This document shows positions 23,237 through 34,535 of a stretch of DNA of 64,000 nucleotides, in pieces. Each line of letters begins with the position of its first letter. Within the stretch, counting starts at the first letter, position 1. Both the position numbers and the translations under genes were made by a program. The notes below the pieces were generated by a model. That model worked only from the letters and a program-made list of their open reading frames with translations, ran no database searches and was not told the DNA's origin. The stretch comes from Bufo bufo (Eukaryota; Chordata; Amphibia; Anura; Bufonidae): positions 785,050,772 to 785,114,771 of the forward strand of contig NC_053389.1 of the NCBI RefSeq assembly GCF_905171765.1, given 5' to 3'.

Positions 23237-23559
23237 CAGTGGGATGCGAAAGTTTGGGCAACCTTGTTAATCGTCATGATTTTCCTGTATAAATCGTTGG
23301 TTGTTACGATAAAGAATGTCAGTTAAATATATCATATAGGAGACACACACAGTGATATTTGAGAAGTGAAATGAAGTTTATTGGATTTACAGAAAGTGTG
23401 CTATAATTGTTTAAACAAAATTAGGCAGGTGCCTAATTTTGGGCACCTCAAAAAAGAAATGAAATCAATATTTAGTAGATCCTCCTTTTGCAGAAATTAC
23501 AGCCTCTAAACGCTTCCTGTAGGTTCCAATGAGAGTCTGAATTCTGGTTGAAGGTATTT

Positions 23560-24531
23560 TGGACCATTCCTCTTTACAAAACATCTTTAGTTCATTCAGG
23601 TTTGATGGCTTCCGAGCATGGACAGCTCTCTTTCTTGTCATGGACAGCTCTCTTTCTTGTCATGGACAGCTCTCTCTCTTGTCACACCACAGATTTTCAA
23701 TTATATTCAGGTCTGGGGACTGAGATGGCCATTCCAGAACGTTGTACTTGTTCCTCTGCATAAATGCCTTAGTGGATTTTGAGCAGTGTTTAGGGTCGTT
23801 GTCTTGTTGAAAGATCCAGCCCCGGCGCAGCTTCAGCTTTGTCACTGATTCCTGGAGATTGGTCTCCAGAATCTGCTGATACTGAGTGGAATCCATGCGT
23901 CCCTCAACTTTGACAAGATTCCCAGTCCCTGCACTGGCCACACAGCCCCACAGCATGATGGAACCACCACCAGATTTTACTGTAGGTAGCAGGTGTTTTT
24001 CTTGGAATTCTGTGTTCTTTTTCCTCCATGCATAACGCCCCTTGTTATGGCCAAATAACTCAATTTTAGTTTCATCAGTCCACAGCACCTTATTCCAAAA
24101 TGAAGCTGGCTTGTCCAAATGTGCTTTAGCCCACCTCAAGCGGCACTTTTTGTGCTGTGGGCGGAGAAAAGGCTTCCTCTGCATCACTCTCGCATATGGC
24201 ATCTCCTTGTGTAAAGTGTGCCAAATGTTGAACGATGCACAGTGACTCCGTCTGCAGCAAGATGATGTTGTAGGTCTTTGGTGCTGGTCTGTGGGTTGAC
24301 TCTGACTGTTCTCACCATTCGTCGCTTCTGTCTATCCGAGTTTTTTCTTGGTCTGCCACTTCGAGCCTTAACTTGAACTGAGCCTGTGGTCTTCCATTTC
24401 CTCAATATGTTCCTAACTGTGGAAACAGACAGCTGAAATCTCTGAGACAGCTTTCTGTATCCTTCCCCTAAACCATCACGGGGAACAATCTTTGTCTTCA
24501 GGTCATTTGAGAGTTGTTTTGAGACCCCCAT
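23560..24531 (-). pseudogene. Tc1-type transposase, frameshifted
   Basis: Starts at MGVSKQLSNDLKTKIV. The paired helix-turn-helix region includes LSVSTVRNILRKWK and the GRPRK AT-hook-like linker. A frameshift near 24220 separates it from the catalytic part: VLWTDETKIELFG (first Asp), GGGSIMLWGCVASAGTG, QQDNDPKH (second Asp) and SQSPDLNIIENLW (third acidic residue). All three catalytic positions are present. Directly after ENLW, a tandem triplication of a ~23-base segment (23619-23681) breaks the C-terminal 60 residues. Confidence 0.9.
23619..23681. repeat. Tandem triplication inside the Tc1 transposase
   Basis: The segment ATGGACAGCTCTCTTTCTTG occurs three times in tandem (the third copy has CTCTCTCTTG). 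It falls in the C-terminal coding part and shifts the frame. Confidence 0.9.
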
Positions 24532-24919
24532 GTTTCTACTCTTCAGAGAAAATTAAAAGAGGAGGGAAACTTACAATTGACCCCCTTAAATACTCTTTCT
24601 CATAATTTGATTCTCCTGTGTATGTAGGTCAGGGGTCACTGAGCTTACCAAGCCAATTTGAGTTCCAATAATTAGTTCTAAAGGTTTTGGAATCAATAAA
24701 ATGACAACAGTGCCCAAATTTATGCACCTGCCTAATTCTGTTTAAACAATTATAGCACACTTCCTGTAAATCCAATAAACTTAATTTCACTTCTCAAATA
24801 TCACTGTGTGTGTCTCCTATATGATATATTTAACTGACATTTTTTATCGTAACAACCAACGATTTATACAGGAAAATCATGACGATTAACAAGGTTGCCC
24901 AAACTTTCGCATCCCATTG

Positions 24920-25180
24920 TAACTACTATAATACTGCCTCCTATGTACAAGAATATAACTACTATAAAACTGCCTCCTATGTACAAGAATATAACTACTA
25001 TAATACTGCCTCCTATGTACAAGAATATAACTACTATAATACTGCCTCCTATGTACAAGAATATAACTACTATAATACTGCCTCCTATGTACAAGAATAT
25101 AACTACTATAATACTGCCTCCTATGGACAAGATAATAACTACTATAATACTGCTCCTATGTACAGGAATATAACTACTAT
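24920..25180. repeat. Minisatellite, continuation
   Basis: Seven units between the right end of the Tc1 element and the 5' end of LINE copy 2. The array stops exactly after AACTACTAT. Confidence 0.95.
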
Positions 25181-25280
25181 GGGGCGGAGCCTGACCTTGG
25201 AGCTGAATGGCTGCTTGTTCCTGAGCTCCTCTCCCTGGCAGCTATTATAACCCCTTTTACTGGCTACTTACATTGTGCAA

Positions 25281-26342
25281 ATGGGGAAACTAGGTAAAGA
25301 TCGTCACCCTGAGACACCAAAGCCGACAGGGGCTCGCTCCAGACAGCCTGAGATGGATAAATATCTCAAGAAACAATCCAGGACCCCTGCTGCTGAAGTG
25401 TCCAAGATGGCGCGGCAGCTCCCTGATGCAGAAGAAGGTTCAGAGGCAGGAAGTGCCTCTGATTTATCAGTTTGCAGACCTAGGAGAAAAAGCTCCTCAC
25501 TCTCCAAAGCAGTCCTCAGGGATATCCTGGAGTCTGCACTTGCACCTCTGAAGAAGGATTTGGAGGAAATAAAAGGAGACCTGCGACACATTGGTAATCG
25601 AGTGGAGTCCCTGGAGCTCGCACAGGAAGCCATCCTGGTGCATGAGGGTAAGACAAGCGCGGCCCTGCAAACTCACAGAGACTTGCTAAATGATGCACTA
25701 TTGCGCATTGAAGATCAAGAAAATCGGAGCCGGCGGCGAAATATTCGCATCCGCGGTCTACCCGAAAATATCGCGATTGATGCGCTTAATTCAGCAGCAT
25801 GTGAAACTTTCTCCTCCTTGCTAGGTGCTGAAAGAGCAGCTCCGATTGTGATTGAGCGCATTCACAGGGCTTTGAGGCCCAAGCCTAAACATGGTGAACC
25901 GCCGCGAGATGTAGTATGTGGCATCCTCAGCTACGTGGATACTGCGGCACTGCTTAGGGCGGGAAGAGAGGCGGATCGCATCATGTATGGTGAGACCCCC
26001 ATCCTATTCTTTCAAGATCTGGCCCCCTCCACCTTGGCCAAGAGGCGCATCATAAGGCCACTCCTGGAGGCCCTTAAAGCCACAGCCACGCCATTCCGAT
26101 GGCTCTATCCCTTCGGCTTGGCCATCTTGAAAAATGGAAGGCAGTACACGGTGCGGACCCCGGGAGACCTTAAAGCTATATGGGGCCCTCTTGCGATTGC
26201 AACCATCGCAGTTCCCTCTTGGATGCCGGCTGATCAAGGGGACCCCCTGCCTCTCCCCCCGGGTGTAGATTCGTGGCAGCAAGTCTCGCCATTCAGACCA
26301 GAGAAGCAAGGAAAAGGCCGTTCTCAAGTTGCTGTCACGTGA
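25281..26342 (+). CDS. LINE copy 2 ORF1, L1-type RNA-binding protein, intact
   Basis: Encodes 353 residues. The start is the ATG giving MGKLGKD, by analogy with copy 1. The N-terminus is basic and disordered. Residues 75-150 form a coiled coil (LKKDLEEIKGDLRHIGNRVE) that should trimerise the protein. The RRM begins at RRRNIRIRGLPENI, and VIERIHRALRPKPK is a conserved basic strand. The C-terminal domain reads ILFFQDLAPSTLAKRRIIRP and FRWLYPFGL. In this family it binds the element RNA in cis. The next gene is ORF2, 628 bases downstream. Confidence 0.92.
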   Translation: MGKLGKDRHPETPKPTGARSRQPEMDKYLKKQSRTPAAEVSKMARQLPDAEEGSEAGSASDLSVCRPRRKSSSLSKAVLRDILESALAPLKKDLEEIKGDLRHIGNRVESLELAQEAILVHEGKTSAALQTHRDLLNDALLRIEDQENRSRRRNIRIRGLPENIAIDALNSAACETFSSLLGAERAAPIVIERIHRALRPKPKHGEPPRDVVCGILSYVDTAALLRAGREADRIMYGETPILFFQDLAPSTLAKRRIIRPLLEALKATATPFRWLYPFGLAILKNGRQYTVRTPGDLKAIWGPLAIATIAVPSWMPADQGDPLPLPPGVDSWQQVSPFRPEKQGKGRSQVAVT

Positions 26343-26970
26343 CTCTGCTCTGTGAGTAGCTGAAGTCTCTTATGTTTACTCACTACTGAGTTCTTTGTCC
26401 TGGGACATTTTTTGAGTTTCAGGCTGAAGGGTCTTTGTTTGCTCTGCTCGAGCTGTTTATTGCCTGTTTGTTACCTATTTGTGGCCTTGATCAGGGTCTT
26501 AGCCCATTGCCCCGTTTCCTATGGGCTTTGGGATTTGCCCTTTTTATCGCTACCTTTCCTACACAAGATACAGGTTGTGATTTGATGCAATGTTAGCACT
26601 GATAACTTTGCTGGGGTTATATGTTTGCCTTTATATCGGTAATGTTACTGATTAATTCCTCTCCCCCACACCCCTCCTTAAACCCCCTAATGGCCCCACA
26701 GGAGCCCCCCTCTGATAGATCCCGGCTGTCCGCCGCTATGAAAAAGGATCTCCATCATGTCAGATGCTGGGTGGGACCACGAGCTCTCTGTCCATGGGGA
26801 GACATGCCTTGTTACATGTATAGTGTCTATGTCTTATCTGTTATGTCTTTTATTTTTCCTTTGACTTTCCCTTTAATCTCCTTCCCCTCCTTCTCCTCAT
26901 TACTCCGTCCGTTGCTTTCCAGACTAGATGTCCTTCTGCTCTGGGCCGACTGGCCTCCTCTGTCTTTACT
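26343..26970 (+). other. Spacer between ORF1 and ORF2 of LINE copy 2
   Basis: 628 bases, T/C-rich, with no open frame that resembles a known protein. ORF2 translation would therefore need reinitiation or internal entry. Confidence 0.65.
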
Positions 26971-29900
26971 ATGGCCTCTATTGTAGTTGCCTCATTGAAT
27001 GCCAAGGGTCTGAACGAGCCATGTAAGCGGTCTCAGGTGCTCTCATTGTTACAGAAAGATGATGTTTCGATTGCATTTCTTTAAGAAACTCATTTTAAGA
27101 CGGGAAAACTATCCCCAAAAGTATTCTCACAATGGTTTCACAGCTCATATGCCTCAGCTTGCAGGGGTGTCAGCGTGGCCATCCACAAGCGTCTGCCCTT
27201 TAAACACTCCGCTGTACTTGCAGATACAGACGGTCGCTTCTTGTTCGTGAAAGGGCACATCGCTGACACACCTGTCACCCTGGCTAACATTTATGCCCCT
27301 AATAGGGGTCAGATCCCCTGGCTCGTTCGGACTCTTGCTCAATTGTCAGCTTTTAGTGAGGGTATGCTTATACTAGGAGGTGACTTTAATGTGACCCTGG
27401 AGCCTGACCTTGACTCGTCCTCCCAGAGATCCGAGTTATCCCACAAACTTCTGCGCCGTCTGAAGACTGCGCTGAAGAAACTGCGGGTTATAGATGTTTG
27501 GCACACTATGCACCCCTCTAGTCGGGATTACACGTTCTATTCCAATGCAAAAAAGTCCTTCCATAGGTTGGATTATATATTTCTATCCTCCCCCCATATT
27601 TCTCATGTAGTAGACGCGAGGATTGGGAACACGCTGTCTGACCACGCTCCAGTATTTCTCCGGGTGTCTATGACCGCTCTTCCTAAAAGGGAAAGAATAT
27701 GGCGTCTTAATGACACCTTAATCTCTGACCCTGCTAATGTAACTAAAATCTCCCAGATTATGTCTGAATTCTTCTCTCTTAATGCGGCGGGCGACCCCCC
27801 TCCCTCTCCCTCCATTCTGTGGAAAACTCATAAAGCAGTAGTTAGAGGGGAACTAATAGCCCTGGGCTCGCATGTTAAAAGACTGCGCTCCAAGGCTGTG
27901 GACGACCTGTTGTCCCGCATAGCAAGTCTAGAATTGACTCATAAGCAAACCCAGGCTCAGGCTGTGGCTGCTGAATTGGTGGAGGCCAGGACGGAACTGA
28001 AAAACCTGTTTAATACTAAATCTGCGAAACTTATATTCCGCTCCAAGTTTAAAGCTTATGCCCATGGGAACAAGGGGAATAAACTGATGTCTGCCATGGC
28101 TAAGCAACGCCACGCGGATTCATTTATCCCCGCAATTCTGGACGCAAAAGGCAATAAGCATAAATCGACCCATGACATAGCAAAAGCTTTTAGCGCATTT
28201 TATGCTGATCTTTATAACCTTCCCACCCCAGACCGTCCTGGTTCCACTTCGGTTGAGCAGGCCACAGATGAGTTCCTATCAACTCTACAGCTCCCCTCCA
28301 TTAGCCCCCTCCAAGCCTCCCAGCTAGTCGCCCCTGTGTCAAGAGAAGAGATTGACAAGGTCCTATCCTCCATACCATCAGGTAAGAGTCCAGGTCCAGA
28401 TGGACTTCCCATATCGTATTATAAGACCTTCAGAGACATTTTGACCCCTCATTTTCAGACACTCTGTAATTTTCTCCTGTCCGGAGGATCTCTGCCCCCC
28501 CAAACATTAGAAGCACACATAACTATAATCCACAAAGAAAACAAAGACCCCCTCCAATGTGGCAGCTACCGCCCTATCTCACTGCTAAATGCGGATGTCA
28601 AGTGGTGGGCCAAAATATTAGCACAGCGTATTCAGCTGATCCTGCCGGATCTTATTGATAGCGAGCAAGTAGAATTTGTGCGGGGCAGACAGGGCTGTGA
28701 GAACACGATACGCCTGCTCCATCTTATGGACTGGGCTAGAAGCTCATCCACACCTTTGGCCTTGTTGAGCACGGACGCAGAGAAGGCCTTCGACAGGGTC
28801 GGTTGGCATTATATGTCGCGGGCCCTGTCGAGGTTTGGTTTCCCAGACTCGTTCATATCCGCGATCTTCACTTTGTACTCAGCCCCGTCTGCCAAACTCA
28901 AAATAAACGGTACGCTTTCTCCCTCCTTTTCCATCTCTAACGGGACGAGGCAGGGTTGCCCCCTCTCTCCATCTTTATTTGTCTTAGTTATGGAGACTTT
29001 GCTCTGTAAGATCCGGCAGGACCCGGCTGTTAGGGGCCTTACCATCAATTCTCAGACCCACTTGACAGCCGCATTTGCTGATGACCTATTAATAATGACG
29101 TCTAATCCCGAAACTTCTTTCCCTAGGCTCTTGTTCCTTTTTGAGGAATTTGGTTTTGTTTCAAACTTCAAAATCAACTATAGTAAGTCCATGGCCCTCA
29201 ATGTCACCTGCCCTGACTCGGTGAAAGAGGCCCTTCAGAAAATTACCCCCTTTCAATGGGCTACAAAAGATATAGTATTTTTAGGAGTACATGTCCCGGC
29301 TCAAGCAAAGGATTTGTTTGCTCTTAATTATGCCCCCTTACTCTCATCGGTTAGGAAACACTTACAATCTATCAAACTCCCATTTATCTCCTGGTGTGGA
29401 AGGAGGAGCTACCTCAAGACATTTATAGCCCCTAAATTTTTGTACCTACTACAAGTTTTGCATATTTGGCTGCCGCACTCATTTTTTGTCGACACTCGGC
29501 GAGTTTTCTCACTCTTTTTATGGGGCACCAAACCTGCCAGAATTGCTTATTCTGTGCTGACCAGAGAGAAAAGGTTTGGCGGCTTTGGTCTGCCTGACAT
29601 GCGCTCCTACTATGCGGCTTATCAACTATTCCGAGGTCTGTCTCTTCTTAATAACTCCTATGATGCGCCATATGTGCGTCTAGAGCGCTCTCTGCTTACC
29701 ACTAAAATGAGACGGATACTCTGGGGTCTATCCCCTTGTTCACCTGGTAGCTCCTCCTTCTTGCCCCTATGGAAGAGCCTATGGGTAGAATGGGCCAGGC
29801 AATACAAAGCCAAAGTGCTTACATTTCCTATCCCAGGCACACCACTCTCCTCCTTACAGTTCCACGTTCACCCGGAAGCTAAGACGCCTTCAGGCATCTG

Positions 29901-30747
29901 GCCTCTCCTGGCTGAGACTCCCATTAGTGAGATCCAGACTCCAGATGGGAACCTAGATTGGACTCCAGTCTTGAATGACCTCAAAATTAAAAATGCCCAC
30001 TTTCTTCAGGTGTTCGCCCTGCAGAAAGATATTAAATTAATTAAACTTCCACCTTCAACTACTACTAGCTCCCCTTCTTGGTTAGAAAAACGGATTTCAG
30101 ACACATGTAAGATTCCTAAACCGCTGTCTACCATATATAAAGAATTGCTCTCATCCTTCCCTCCTGAGCTACACTTCCTCAATTCTTGGGAAAGGGAGCT
30201 CTCTATTCGGCTCTCAGATCTGGAAAGGGCTTTTATCCTCTCACACTCCCATGGCTTTAGTCGCTGTATTAGAATACAAGAGAATTCATATAATCTACTT
30301 ACCAGATGGTACAAATCCCCGGAATTTCTACACAAGCTCAACGCAGACATCTCAAGTGAGTGTTGGAGGTGTGGGAAGGATATAGGTTCCTTATCACACA
30401 TTTGGTGGTATTGTGAGAGGATCAAAGCGTTCTGGTTAAGCATAGAAGCATTGATCAATGAGGTTTGTGCTACGCAAGTCAAACTAGATCCCAAACTGAT
30501 CTTACTTTGGTGCCCCAATGACTCGCTGTCCCCCTGTAGATCTGATCTTCCCACTATGCTCATCACGGCGGCGAGATTGCTGATACCGCTGCTTTGGAAG
30601 AATGCTGAACCTCCTACTGTAATGATGTGGAGAGACAAGGTGGATCAGATTTATAGATTTGAAGAGCTGGCCCATTGGGAATCCTTCACCCGCCTTCGAT
30701 TTCTTAAAATCTGGTCACCATGGAAAAACTTTAGAAAGTTTACTTGA
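26971..30747 (+). pseudogene. LINE copy 2 ORF2 (endonuclease-reverse transcriptase), single nonsense codon
   Basis: The frame has 1259 codons and one break, TAA at 27082-27084, where related proteins read FLQETHF; a single C-to-T change of CAA explains it. Residues 1-230 are the APE endonuclease: ETHF, GGDFNVTLEP (about 136), HRLDYIFLSS and SDHAPVFL (about 221). The RT spans about 400-750: GKSPGPDGLPISYYK, STDAEKAFDRV (motif A, about 600), RQGCPLSPSLFVLVMETLL and AFADDLLIM (motif C, about 700). A CCHC knuckle (CWRCGKDIGSLSHIWWYC) lies at about 1130. Everything after the nonsense codon is open, so the loss looks recent. Confidence 0.94.
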
Positions 30748-30996
30748 CGGAGTTAGATATCTCTTGATTCCCCCCCAACCCCCCCCCCCCCCCTTACCAT
30801 TCCTTTCCTTTCCCGTTGTTCCCTACTGTTATTATTTTGCCATTAATGGTTTTATTTTAGACACCATGTACAGCTTTGATTTGCTTTATTTGTCACTTCA
30901 CTTCCATGAAATGCTTGTCATACTGCCTTTCATCTAAGTATGATGGTATGTGATTGTATGGTGTACTTTATTCTTTTAATAAAAAGAAATTTGGCT
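30748..30996 (+). other. 3' UTR of LINE copy 2
   Basis: Contains a C-rich tract (30770-30793) and ends in AATAAAAAGAAATTTGGCT at the minisatellite junction. There is no poly(A) tail. Confidence 0.75.
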
Positions 30997-31709
30997 AAGA
31001 ATATAACTACTATAATACTGCTCCTATGTACAAGAATATAACTACTATAATACTGCTCCTATGTACAAGAATATAACTACTATAATACTGCTCCTATGTA
31101 CAAGAATATAACTACTATAATACTGCCTCCTAGGTACAAGAATATAACTACTATAATACTGCCTCCTATATATAAGAATATAACTGCTATAATACTGCTC
31201 CTATGTACAAGAATATAACTACTATAATACTGCCTCCTATGTACAAGAATATAACTACTATAATACTGTTCCTATGTACAAGAATATAACTACCATAATA
31301 CTGCTCCTATGTACAAGAATATAACTACTATAATACTGCTCCTATGTACAAGAATATAACTACTAAAATACTGCTCCTATGTACAAGAATATAACTACTA
31401 TAATACTGTTCCTATGTACAAGAATATAACTTCTATAATACTGCTCCTATGTACAATAATATAACTACTATAATACTGCTCCTATGTACAAGAATATAAC
31501 TACTATAACACTGCTCTTATGTACAATAATATAACTACTATAATACTGCTTCTATGTACAAGAATATAACTACTATAATACTGCCCCTATGTACAAGAAT
31601 ATAACTACTATAATACTGCCCCTATGTACAAGAATATAACTACTATAATACTGCTGTTATGTAGAAGAATATAAGTACTATAATACTGCTCCTATGTACA
31701 GGAATATAA
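30997..31709. repeat. Minisatellite, last segment
   Basis: About 20 units that become more variable towards the right end (AATAATATAAC, GTTCCTATG, AGAAGAATATAAG). The array ends at GTACAGGAATATAAT. Confidence 0.95.
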
Positions 31710-32100
31710 TTGATTTTAATGCAGTGTAATGCTTATTCACTCCTGCGGTGGTGCTGTAGGAAAGTTAAACACCTACCAGGTTCCTTCAGAGATTGTATAT
31801 AGCTGATTGTCTGTGATCAGTTTATAGTTTAAAATGGATTATCCAAAGTGGACAATCCCTTTAAAGTACTCAGGCTACACTAGGGTCTAGGTTTATTTGA
31901 ATCAAAAGCTTTTAGACTTTATTGATTTTATGGGTGGTTGGGCCTTGAGAATAAATTCCTCTGCTGGGCAAGAGGAACCACAGTCTGACACTGGGATCAC
32001 CTCTTCAAATAGGTTCATCAAGCAGATGGAAACTTGCTCATCTCTCCATGGAAAAAATATGTGGTTAATGAGAAACAGAGATTTTTTTTTCTATACTTAC
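31710..32100. other. Intron 4 remainder, no gene seen
   Basis: Contains a short repeat around 31720-31865 (ATGGATTATCCAAAGTGGAC) and otherwise unremarkable sequence up to the exon 4 donor. Confidence 0.5.
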
Positions 32101-32194
32101 AAGATATTAAACTTTAAGAGTTGAACGGCCAGACTTTCACAGAATCCTTCAATTGCAAATTTTGAAGCTGCATAGACGTCATTAAAAACAATGC
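32101..32194 (-). CDS. rdh8: Retinol dehydrogenase 8, exon 4 (active-site Tyr/Lys)
   Basis: This 94-base exon lies between an acacag acceptor and a gtaagta donor. It encodes [18 protein letters not shown] then [13 protein letters not shown]. The YxxxK of the short-chain dehydrogenases (YAASK) is here; Tyr and Lys act with the Ser in exon 3 in hydride transfer between the retinoid and NADP(H). The first two bases complete a Gly codon begun in exon 3, and the last two start a Phe codon finished in exon 5. Confidence 0.92.
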
Positions 32195-32585
32195 CTGTGT
32201 AATAAAAGAAAGTCCAGAGAAAACATTAAAACCTCACATTTACATAAAACTCCAAACTATATTACTGGGCATCACAAGTATTGCTAATGTCCCATATATA
32301 GTATATCAAAGGGGTGGTTTCCACTTTAGAAATTGTTTTTGTTAGAAGTATTCTCTGACAGTAAGCTCATGGGGTGTTCTTCTGCTGGGACCTCCAGTCA
32401 TTGCCTTTCAGTTAACCAGTAGGGCCACTGTAAGAAGAATACATCATTTCACAGTGGTGGACTGAAGACTTGTGTTAATACACAGCAGCCGTCTGAACAA
32501 GATGAGCTGCAATGTGAAGCCTACGAACAGAGAATTTAAGGGCAGAATCAGTTTAACGCTCCTCATTCGTGTCCCTTTTGGGTTA
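32195..32585. other. Intron 3, left part
   Basis: No gene or complete repeat recognised. Confidence 0.4.
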
Positions 32586-32939
32586 AATGGGTCGTCCTAT
32601 CCGGGACATCTATGGAATATTGCTAGGATATATCAAAAATGTCAGGTAGCTGTATCACATCTGGGACTTGCTTCTATCTCCAGAGCAAGGCCCATGAAGT
32701 GAATGCAAAACATATGGCATGCCATGCATAGGTGGCATCCTCTATGGGACTAACGGAAATAGCCGAGCAAGGGTTTGGTTATTTTCAAAACTTTCATAGT
32801 GGTGAATGGAGGGTGGCCACGTATGCGTTACATGCTTTCCCTTCACTTTGATGTTCCATTCTGGAGACACCTATCTGACATTTATGGCACATCCTAGTGA
32901 TAGGCCATAAATGTCTGAGATGGGACAACCTCTTTGACT
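32586..32939. mobile_element. MITE-like inverted-repeat element, TTA flanks
   Basis: The left end AATGGGTCGTCCTATCCGGG and the inverted right end (GAGGTTGTCCCATCTCAGAC) are diverged complements, with TTA at 32583-32585 and 32940-32942. The arms are imperfect, so this is an old copy. Confidence 0.55.
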
Positions 32940-32942
32940 TTA

Positions 32943-33719
32943 AACTGAGAGGAAGAAAATAAACTTCAAGGTTAATGAAACATGAGGCTCTCCCTTCTAC
33001 ATAGAACATATAGAAATAAGTAGGAGGATATACTTATAGTTAAGCTCCCCAACCTAATCGGCTTTGATACCATCTACGAGGTGGAAATGAGAAAGAGAGA
33101 CTTTGTTAAACATTTTGTCTAGTTTAGAAAGTTCATTTTCATAAACCCCTTTCATATACCCATGCTCCTCATACCTAGGCCAGAGTGGAGAGTGGATACA
33201 AATAGAGCTTCTGACTGTGGAGGACCTTCCTGTCCTGGATTACAAAGGTATGCCATTGATTTGATTCAGTGCTTCTTTTACCTTGTGGTGGCACTGCATG
33301 GAAACTGACCACTTGCTGCCAGGTTTTCTCACATGAGGGATCCTGCAGAGCAGAACTGCAGGATTATTTAATTGTCAAGGGACCCTTATAACAAAAAAAC
33401 TGGAATTTCCAGAGTGGAGACTACCTTTAAACAAATACAATAAATTTAGCATACGCAAAGTTATCAGTAACCTCAGTTATCATAACCTCAGTCCTAACCT
33501 CCACCCAAGCCACCCTGAAGAGAGAGGAAAATAGGCATAAATATAATTATACATGAGTTTTAGGATTTTTACACGTTCTACACTTGCTTCTTATCTTACT
33601 TCACCTTCCCTTACTGTGACAGTATCTGCTCTATATGGGACAGTATCTATATGGAAGAAATATTTTTGTGATTGTCTTGATATTGCGAAATTCCTATAAT
33701 TTGTAATTATAGGTCAGCA
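32943..33719. other. Intron 3, middle part
   Basis: Nothing recognised beyond short dispersed-repeat words around 33270-33430 ('GTGGTGGCACTGCATGG'). Confidence 0.4.
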
Positions 33720-34110
33720 TGTTACTCAATGCTGTTGATGTAGGAACCTTATTAAACATCCACAATCTAGGGATAAATATCTTAGAGTTGGTACCTCTGT
33801 TTCGTGTGCATCACTTAGCATTCTAGGTACCTCAGGCCAGTATTGATGGAGCTTTGGACATCTCCAGAGGAGGTTTATTAAATCCACAGACCCTTGAAGG
33901 CCTTTAGGACAATTAACAGAGGATATTTCCTGGATTTTAAAAATAAATTTGGGCATATAATTTCACCTTTGGATGGTGTGCCAATATAACTTGATCCAGG
34001 AGGCATTAGAAGATACTTCGCTGATGCTGCTAAAGACTTTATCCCAACTAACCAGTACTGAATGGGCGAGATCCCTTTGCCACCTTTTACAAGACTGAAA
34101 AACAACCCCC
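33720..34110 (-). pseudogene. Possible LINE ORF2 C-terminal remnant
   Basis: Two minus-strand frames together read SIQYWLVGIKSLAASAKYLL and then LLWRCPKLHQYWPEV. The latter resembles the H-x-W-x-C-P segment after the CCHC knuckle of L1/Tx1-type ORF2. No RT or other conserved part is nearby. A tentative call. Confidence 0.4.
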
Positions 34111-34143
34111 ATAGATCTACTATGTATTAACAATGAATATACC

Positions 34144-34465
34144 TTAAAGAGGACCTTTCATGGGTCTGGACATTGTTAACTAAGTAGCAGGACATGTAGA
34201 GCGGCGCCCAGAAATCTCCCTGGACTTACTATTATATCTGGGGACCGCTTTGTGCGCCCGCTGTGGCCCCCGTTATCGTCTCCCGCGCTGTATGCTAATT
34301 ACTACTATCGGAACATCGGGGAGGAGACATCAGCTTTTCTCCCTGGGCGTTCCTTCTCCCTGGCTGTAGCGCTGTCCAATCGCAGCGCAGAGCGTCACAG
34401 CCAGGGAGAAGGTGCAGTTCAGGGATCCTCGTCCCTGGAAGTAGGGTTCCTACCCTATTACATGT
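34144..34465. repeat. GC-rich dispersed repeat, cut by the foldback element
   Basis: Starts TTAAAGAGGACCTTTCATGG and has a partly palindromic interior (CTCCCTGGCTGTAGCG / GTCACAGCCAGGGAG). The right half is missing where the foldback arm begins, suggesting a MITE interrupted by a later insertion. Confidence 0.5.
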
Positions 34466-34535
34466 AGCTCAAAATAACTCCAGTGACATAAGTAAATCTT
34501 CTTGAATAGTGATTTTTAATTATTATGCGGCTTAG

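Larger units (their letters stand above)
23237..24919 (-). mobile_element. Tc1-type transposon with ~200-bp terminal inverted repeats
   Basis: The ends are CAGTGGGATGCGAAAGTTTG and the inverse of CAATGGGATGCGAAAGTTTG, flanked by TA (23235-23236 and 24920-24921). About 200 bases at each end are matching inverted repeats (left to about 23440, right from about 24720). The transposase lies on the minus strand and is broken. It inserted at a TA of the minisatellite unit. Confidence 0.93.
25181..30996 (+). mobile_element. Full-length L1/Tx1-like LINE, copy 2, inserted in the minisatellite
   Basis: The 5.8-kb element starts GGGGCGGAGCCTGAC after AACTACTAT and ends AATAAAAAGAAATTTGGCT before AAGAATATAAC of the next unit. 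The flanks share GAATATAACTACTAT, as at copy 1. It has a 100-base leader, an intact ORF1, a 630-base spacer and an ORF2 with a single nonsense codon. The two-ORF layout, CCHC end and lack of poly(A) fit the Tx1 branch of the L1 group, which includes families that insert into specific repeats; the clade is inferred. Confidence 0.93.

Noticed and set aside
18150..30638. Minus-strand ORFs opposite LINE ORF2 frames (up to 210 residues)
   Set aside because: Shadows of the ORF2 coding strand, with no independent domains.
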